Positions 31,311 through 36,271 of a DNA stretch of 36,271 bases are shown in pieces. The notes beneath the pieces are model-generated. The model saw only the letters and a list, made by a program, of their open reading frames with translations, had not been told where the DNA came from and did not search any database. Made by a program: the position numbers and the translations under genes. Every line of letters starts with the position of its first letter. Positions within the stretch are counted from its first letter, which is position 1. Source of the DNA: Bacteroidia bacterium (GTDB taxonomy: Bacteria; Bacteroidota; Bacteroidia; Bacteroidales; VadinHA17); the NCBI GenBank assembly GCA_026391475.1, contig JAPLED010000080.1, positions 1-36,271 of the forward strand, in the 5' to 3' direction.

Positions 31311-32876
31311 ATGAAAATCAAGAAAATCTCCACCGCTTTTTTGTTTCTGTTTTTTCTGCCTTTATGGTTAATGTCGCAGAGTGAAAATGTTGACCTCAGC
31401 ATGATTTACAAGATCAAGCAGGAAGGGTTAAAAAATTCCAGCATTGAAGACCTCGCTTTCTGGTTAACAGATTTCGTAGGACCCAGGCTTACAGCTTCCA
31501 CCGGTAATAACCGTGGAAATGAGTGGGCAAAGAAAAAAATGGAAGAATTTGGCTTCCAGAATGTAAGGATTGAAGCTGCAAGGGATTTCAGTCGTGGTGG
31601 CTGGGATAACCTGAAGACATATTCTGCAATGACTGCTCCATACTACATAAATTTCGCTTGTAATCCTGTCGCTTGGACCGGAAGCACAAACGGATCTGTG
31701 AAAGGTGAAGTTATACTTTTGGATGTAAAAGCAGAAAGCGACCTTGAAAAATACAAGGGCAAATTGAATGGAAAGATTGTTCTGATACCCTCAGCAACAC
31801 CGTACACGGTTAGTTTTGAACCTTTGGCCAGCCGATTAACAGATACACAGCTTAAAGATCTTTCGATGGCATCAACTTCGTCGCAGGGAAGAAGACAACA
31901 AGGTGATTTTGCTACAATGATGGCTCAGAGAGCTCTGCGCACTAAAATATCTGAATTCCTCAAAAGTGAAGGAGCTGCTGTGATTCTTAATAGTTCCGGC
32001 ACATTCAATGTTCCAAGGTCAAGTGGTGCAAACTATACTGCAGGAGATAAAGAACCAATTACAGAATTGAATCTCCCGATTGAAGACCATGGCAGAATGG
32101 AACGGCTTTTGCGTCATAATGTTCCGGTTGAGATGGAAGTGGAAATACAAAATAAGTTCTTCGACAGTCCGACAGTTTATAATGTTATAGGTGAAATTCC
32201 CGGTACAGATAAACTCCTTAAAAATGAAGTAGTTCTGTTAGGAGCACATATAGATTCGTGGCACGGAGGAACTGGAGCAGCAGATAATGCATCAGGATGT
32301 ATTGTGATGATGGAAGCACTCCGTATCCTTAAAAACCTCGATGTTGCTCCACGAAGAACAATAAGAATTGCACTGTGGGGTGGTGAAGAACAAGGTCTTA
32401 ACGGATCGCGCGGGTATGTTGAGAAATATCTGGTTGATCCAAAGACTAAGGAACATAAACCTGATTTTGACAAATTTGCAGGATATTTCAATATGGATAA
32501 CGGATCAGGAAAATATCGTGGAATATATATTCAGGAAAATGAGCTTGTCAGACCGGTATTTGAAGAGTGGTTAAAGCCATTTGCCGATATGGGTGCTTCA
32601 ACTATAACCATAAGGAATACTTCCGGCACCGACCATCTTTCGTTTGACGCAGTCGGATTGCCCGGATTTCAGTTCATACAGGATGAAATAGAATATGGCC
32701 GAGGTTATCATACCGTTATGGATACTTATGAAAGGCTGGTAATGGATGATCTTAAACAGAATGCAGTAATCACAGCATCTTTTATTTACAATGCAGCAAT
32801 GCGTAACGCTAAATTACCCGGAAAACCTGCTATGAAACCCAGGGAGGCAACAGGACAGAATCAGAGGATGCAATAA
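31311..32876 (+). CDS. Exported M28-family metallopeptidase (carboxypeptidase Q-like)
   Basis: A 521-residue protein with an N-terminal signal peptide (ISTAFLFLFFLPLWLMSQ). A protease-associated domain (about 110-260) interrupts the peptidase fold. The zinc site is complete: GAHIDSW with His313 and Asp315; GAADNASG with Asp325; WGGEEQGLNGS with the Glu pair 359-360; NMDNGSGKYRG with the next Asp; and YHTVMDTYE with the final His. The order and the NMDNGSG/YHTVMDT motifs are those of PGCP/carboxypeptidase Q relatives, dipeptidases of the M28 family. The C-terminal 25 residues are basic and Pro-rich and may be disordered. It is a single-gene unit ended by the palindromic terminator at 32911. 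It shares the fold, but not the PDZ tail, with the lipoprotein peptidase at 21497. Confidence 0.92.
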   Translation: MKIKKISTAFLFLFFLPLWLMSQSENVDLSMIYKIKQEGLKNSSIEDLAFWLTDFVGPRLTASTGNNRGNEWAKKKMEEFGFQNVRIEAARDFSRGGWDNLKTYSAMTAPYYINFACNPVAWTGSTNGSVKGEVILLDVKAESDLEKYKGKLNGKIVLIPSATPYTVSFEPLASRLTDTQLKDLSMASTSSQGRRQQGDFATMMAQRALRTKISEFLKSEGAAVILNSSGTFNVPRSSGANYTAGDKEPITELNLPIEDHGRMERLLRHNVPVEMEVEIQNKFFDSPTVYNVIGEIPGTDKLLKNEVVLLGAHIDSWHGGTGAADNASGCIVMMEALRILKNLDVAPRRTIRIALWGGEEQGLNGSRGYVEKYLVDPKTKEHKPDFDKFAGYFNMDNGSGKYRGIYIQENELVRPVFEEWLKPFADMGASTITIRNTSGTDHLSFDAVGLPGFQFIQDEIEYGRGYHTVMDTYERLVMDDLKQNAVITASFIYNAAMRNAKLPGKPAMKPREATGQNQRMQ

Positions 32877-32910
32877 TGTGAACTGAAATAAATTGATATA
32901 CAATGATTTT

Positions 32911-32940
32911 TGTAGAGACGTTGCGTGCAACGTCTCTACA
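32911..32940. terminator. Perfect 14-bp palindrome, bidirectional terminator
   Basis: TGTAGAGACGTTGC and GCAACGTCTCTACA face each other across GT, with T-runs on both sides (TTTT before on minus, TGTTTTAA after on plus). It lies between the convergent M28 peptidase and tex genes. The outer GTAGAGAC resembles the palindrome at 17241-17268. Confidence 0.75.
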
Positions 32941-32951
32941 TGTTTTAATCC

Positions 32952-35093
32952 CTACGTTTTTTTCAAATCCACATCCTTCATCGATAACTGAATACGTTTT
33001 CTTTCAATATCCACTGCCAGGACTTTTACCATAACATGCTGGTGAAGCTTAACTACAGATGAGGGATCCGAGATATAGGTTTTGCTCATATTTGAAATAT
33101 GCACCAAACCGTCCTGCTTGATACCAATGTCAACAAAGGCACCGAATTTTGTAATATTTGTTACAATTCCCGGAACAACCATTCCCTCAATAAGATCTTC
33201 CATTGTATGGACATCAGCAAAACTGAATTCTTTGATCTTTGATCTGGGATCACGACCGGGTTTAGCAAGTTCATCCAATATATCTTTCAATGTAGGTAAC
33301 CCGGTAACAGGCGTGATATAACGATCGAGTTTTATCTCCTTCCGTTTATTTTCATCATTAATCAATTCTTTTACATCACAGCCAATATCTTTCGACATTT
33401 GTTCAACAATATGATAACTTTCGGGATGCACTGCGCTGGTATCGAGAGGATTCTCAGCATTGTGGATTCTCAAAAATCCTGCACTCTGCTCAAAAGCCTT
33501 TTCTCCCATCCGCTTTACCTTAAGAAGCTCTTTACGTGTTTTGAAAGGTCCGTTTTCGGAACGGTAATCAACAATATTCTGGGCAAGCTGCGGTCCCAGA
33601 CCTGATACATAAGTCAAAAGATGCTTACTTGCGGTATTCACCTCAACACCAACTGCATTAACACAACTCATTACAACATCATCAAGCGATTTTTGCAGTT
33701 TCTGCTGATCAACATCATGCTGATACTGACCCACTCCTATTGATTTAGGATCGATCTTAACCAACTCTGCCAGCGGATCCATAAGCCTTCTCCCTATCGA
33801 AACCGCACCGCGAACAGTTACATCATAATCGGGGAATTCATCGCGTGCAGTTTTTGAAGCTGAATATATTGAAGCCCCGGCCTCGCTGACAACAAAAACC
33901 TGGATATCATTCTCGAATTTGACCCATTTAATAAAATCTTCTGTCTCGCGGCTTGCAGTACCATTACCGATTGCAATAGCCTCAATCTTGTAAGCATTAA
34001 CAAGTGACAATATTTTTTTTATCGACATTGCAGTCTCATTCTGAGGGGGATGGGGGTAGATTGTCTCATTATGAATAAGATTACCCTGCCTGTCGAGACA
34101 AACAACTTTACACCCGGACCTGAAACCGGGGTCAATAGCAAGAACAATTTTTTCACCCAGTGGTGATCCCAGAAGAAGCTGACGAAGGTTTTCTGCAAAT
34201 ACATTAATTGCCTCAATATCTGCCTTTTCTTTTGAAATATTTCTGAATTCGGTTTCCATTGAAGATGAAAGAAGTCTCTTCCAACTATCCTTAACTGCAT
34301 CGGCAACGAGGTCAGATGAAGCGTTCCTTCCCTTTATGAAAATTGAATCTAACATATCGAGTGCATTCTCTTCAACAGGTTCCACCGACAGCCTTAGGAA
34401 ACCCTCCTCCTCTCCCCGCCTCATTGCAAGCAGCCTGTGTGACGGACACTTTTTAAGAGACTCTGACCAATCATAATAATCACTGTATTTAATTCCTTCA
34501 GCCTCTTTCCCTTTTACAACCTTGGAATAAATGACTGCCTCTTTTTCAAAAAGATACCTAAGTTGTTTTCTTGCTTTTTCATCTTCACTTACCCATTCGG
34601 CGATAATATCAGATGCACCGGCAAGTGCATCTTCAACAGTTGTAACATCGTCATTGAGAAACTCTTCAGCTTTTAGAGCCGGATCATTCACTTTCTGATC
34701 CATTATGATAACAGCAAGCGGTTCAAGCCCTTTTTCCCTGGCAATTGTTGCGCGTGTACGGCGTTTTGGTCTGTAAGGCAAATAGATATCCTCAAGCTCA
34801 GCCATTGACAGAACTGCTTCAATTTTTTGCCTGAGTTCGGGAGTCATTTTTTCCTGTTCTTCAATCGACTTCAGAATGCTTTCCCTACGGGCATCAAGTT
34901 CTTTGAGCCGATCGTACTCCTCCTTAATATACATCAGTTTGACTTCATCAAGACTGCCTGTCATCTCTTTTCTGTACCTGCTTATAAATGGAATGGTAGC
35001 TCCACTATCCATCAACCTGATTGTGTTTTCGACCTGCCATTCCTGGAGTCCAAGCTTTTTTGCAACTAGTTCAATATTTCTGTTTGTGTTCAT
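32952..35093 (-). CDS. tex: Tex-family transcription accessory/RNA-binding protein
   Basis: A 713-residue protein starting at the ATG at 35093; an upstream TTG start at 35108 would overlap the previous gene's stop. Full-length Tex architecture: an N-terminal helical/HTH region (LQEWQVENTIRLMDSGATIP and FISRYRKEMTGSLDEV), a YqgF-like RNase H fold domain (VLAIDPGFRSGCKVVCLD), helix-hairpin-helix repeats (LLTYVSGLGPQLAQNIVDYR and later KRMGEKAFEQSAGFLRI), and a C-terminal S1 RNA-binding domain (GMVVPGIVTNITKFGAFVDI ... QDGLVHISNMS). Tex proteins bind nucleic acid and are linked to transcription and virulence-gene expression in several pathogens; mechanism is not settled. It follows the methyltransferase by 7 bp, so the two are co-transcribed. 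Its 3' end meets the palindromic terminator. Confidence 0.95.
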   Translation of the reverse strand: MNTNRNIELVAKKLGLQEWQVENTIRLMDSGATIPFISRYRKEMTGSLDEVKLMYIKEEYDRLKELDARRESILKSIEEQEKMTPELRQKIEAVLSMAELEDIYLPYRPKRRTRATIAREKGLEPLAVIIMDQKVNDPALKAEEFLNDDVTTVEDALAGASDIIAEWVSEDEKARKQLRYLFEKEAVIYSKVVKGKEAEGIKYSDYYDWSESLKKCPSHRLLAMRRGEEEGFLRLSVEPVEENALDMLDSIFIKGRNASSDLVADAVKDSWKRLLSSSMETEFRNISKEKADIEAINVFAENLRQLLLGSPLGEKIVLAIDPGFRSGCKVVCLDRQGNLIHNETIYPHPPQNETAMSIKKILSLVNAYKIEAIAIGNGTASRETEDFIKWVKFENDIQVFVVSEAGASIYSASKTARDEFPDYDVTVRGAVSIGRRLMDPLAELVKIDPKSIGVGQYQHDVDQQKLQKSLDDVVMSCVNAVGVEVNTASKHLLTYVSGLGPQLAQNIVDYRSENGPFKTRKELLKVKRMGEKAFEQSAGFLRIHNAENPLDTSAVHPESYHIVEQMSKDIGCDVKELINDENKRKEIKLDRYITPVTGLPTLKDILDELAKPGRDPRSKIKEFSFADVHTMEDLIEGMVVPGIVTNITKFGAFVDIGIKQDGLVHISNMSKTYISDPSSVVKLHQHVMVKVLAVDIERKRIQLSMKDVDLKKT

Positions 35094-35100
35094 GATATTA

Positions 35101-36271
35101 CTATTCAACGTAAATAACCAAACCTTTCAGATATTCGCTTTCGGGGTGATAAATATTAACCGGATGGTCAGGCGGCTGACTTAACTGGTAAATAATCCTG
35201 ACATTGCGACCGGTATTGGCAGCTGCAGCAAAAACCGATTTTCTGAAGTTTTCTTTTGTAACCACCTGAGAGCATGAGAATGTAAAAATAATACCACCCG
35301 GCTTTATCTGTTCAATAGCTTTCATATTCAGTCTCTTATACCCTTGTAAAGCATTTGGAAGAGCACTATTATGCTTTGCAAATGCAGGCGGATCGAGAAT
35401 AATCAGATCGTATTGATTTTTAATATGATTCAGAAAATCAAATGCATCAACCTGAAATGATTCATGCCTTGGATCATCTCCATAATTGAGCTTAATGTTT
35501 TCATTTGCCAATTCAATAGCGGGGAATGAGCTGTCAACTGTATGTACAACTCTGGCATTTTTCATGGCGTAAACTGAAAATGCACCCGTATAACCAAACA
35601 TATTCAGAACACTTCTTCCTTCTGTAAATTCTTCAAGCAGTTTTCTGTTCTCCCTTTGATCAATAAAAAATCCGGTTTTCTGCCCGGTTGTCCAATCAAT
35701 TTTAAATTTATAACCGTTTTCAGTGACAATAACCGGCCCTGAATTTCCATAAAGGAATTCATTTACTGCGGTTATTCCGGACATGTAGGGAATAGTAGTC
35801 TCGCTCTTATCGTAAACTGCAATAATCTGATCTTTCATCAGTTCAGTCAAAATAGTCGCAATTTCCCTGCGTATCCTGTAAAAACCGATTGAATGCATCT
35901 GGATTACAGCAACACCGTTATAAAAATCAATTATCAATCCAGGCAATCCATCTCCTTCTGCATGTATTAGTCTGAACACATTTACCTGAGGATTATCTAT
36001 AATACCAAGTGATTTCCTGTAATTAATTGCTCTTCTTATTTTATCCCTGAAAAAATCAATATCAGGAGTTACCTGTTCAAATGAAAGAATCCGTACTGCA
36101 ATGGAACTGGGTTGATAATGTCCGACAGCCAGAAATGTATCTTTATTATCAAAGACATCCACCAGATCTCCTTCTGCAGGATTACCATACATTTTTTTTA
36201 TAGCTCCCGAAAATATCCAGGGATGATACCTGCGGACTGATTGCTCTTTTCCTGATTTAAGGACTATTTTT
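35101..36271 (-). CDS. RlmI-type class I SAM-dependent rRNA methyltransferase, 5' end cut by window edge
   Basis: The annotated ATG at 36192 lies inside the gene: upstream, codons for KSGKEQSVRRYHPWIFSGAI continue in frame to the right edge, giving the N-terminal PUA domain (the HPWIFSGAI motif) of the RlmI family. The 389 or so visible residues then hold the catalytic domain: GQKTGFFIDQREN (RNA-binding loop), VLNMFGYTGAFSVYA (SAM motif I), and LDPPAFAKHNSAL (motif IV). The FSCS segment near the C-terminus carries a Cys of the kind used in 5-methylcytosine chemistry. RlmI methylates C1962 of E. coli 23S rRNA; the exact target here is inferred. It precedes tex by 7 bp. Start not in the window. 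Confidence 0.9.
   Translation of the reverse strand, partial: KIVLKSGKEQSVRRYHPWIFSGAIKKMYGNPAEGDLVDVFDNKDTFLAVGHYQPSSIAVRILSFEQVTPDIDFFRDKIRRAINYRKSLGIIDNPQVNVFRLIHAEGDGLPGLIIDFYNGVAVIQMHSIGFYRIRREIATILTELMKDQIIAVYDKSETTIPYMSGITAVNEFLYGNSGPVIVTENGYKFKIDWTTGQKTGFFIDQRENRKLLEEFTEGRSVLNMFGYTGAFSVYAMKNARVVHTVDSSFPAIELANENIKLNYGDDPRHESFQVDAFDFLNHIKNQYDLIILDPPAFAKHNSALPNALQGYKRLNMKAIEQIKPGGIIFTFSCSQVVTKENFRKSVFAAAANTGRNVRIIYQLSQPPDHPVNIYHPESEYLKGLVIYVE

Overview
The window looks like chromosomal DNA of an AT-rich member of the Bacteroidota, most likely Bacteroidales or a near relative. The grounds are: several genes preceded by the Bacteroidota -7 promoter element TAnnTTTG; very little Shine-Dalgarno use; MutS2; a large LepB of the Bacteroidota type next to dapB; an exported NagZ-like glycosidase fused to a serine hydrolase; and many lipoproteins with an LLSC or AGSC lipobox. 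No phage, plasmid, CRISPR array or secretion locus was seen. Almost everything is housekeeping or cell-envelope metabolism.

Layout. 1-98: start of a truncated IS3-type transposase OrfA running off the left edge. 200-5247: a peptidoglycan-recycling set, MurU-like and AmgK-like genes on minus, divergent from a secreted GH3 (NagZ-like) plus beta-lactamase-fold fusion on plus. 5400-5665: two tRNA-Leu genes (GAG and CAG) on minus, with heptamer repeats between them. 6013-8648: aspartokinase and diaminopimelate decarboxylase behind a probable transcription attenuator, convergent with an APC-family amino acid permease (8661-10256). 10568-11314: PKD-domain lipoprotein. 11545-14748: the classical thrS-infC-rpmI-rplT translation operon, with infC starting at an AUA codon behind a strong Shine-Dalgarno. 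15003-17147: dapB-lepB on minus. 17316-19004: lipoprotein amidohydrolase. 19183-19425: small cysteine-cluster protein, divergent from trmD (19496-20185). 20276-24201: ornithine aminotransferase, M28 peptidase with PDZ domain, and an unrecognised membrane protein. 24322-26517: ECF sigma factor, its probable anti-sigma factor and an exported adhesin-like protein in an overlapping operon. 26754-28466: two-gene ABC transporter. 28582-31062: mutS2 (minus). 31311-32876: exported M28 peptidase. 32952-36271: tex and an RlmI-type methyltransferase on minus, the latter truncated by the right edge.

How the genes relate. lysC, dapB and lysA belong to the aspartate-DAP-lysine pathway that feeds peptidoglycan, while the MurU/AmgK/GH3 group would salvage wall sugars. 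thrS through rplT, trmD, two tRNA-Leu genes and the rRNA methyltransferase serve translation. The intergenic DNA is unusually structured. Degenerate 7-bp tandem repeats, often in inverted pairs, recur between genes along most of the window, together with short perfect palindromes and C/G-rich palindromic repeats. The most noteworthy signals are the lysC leader, the infC start, the wall-recycling locus with its fused exported enzyme, and the heptamer family. I found no clearly new defence or mobile system.
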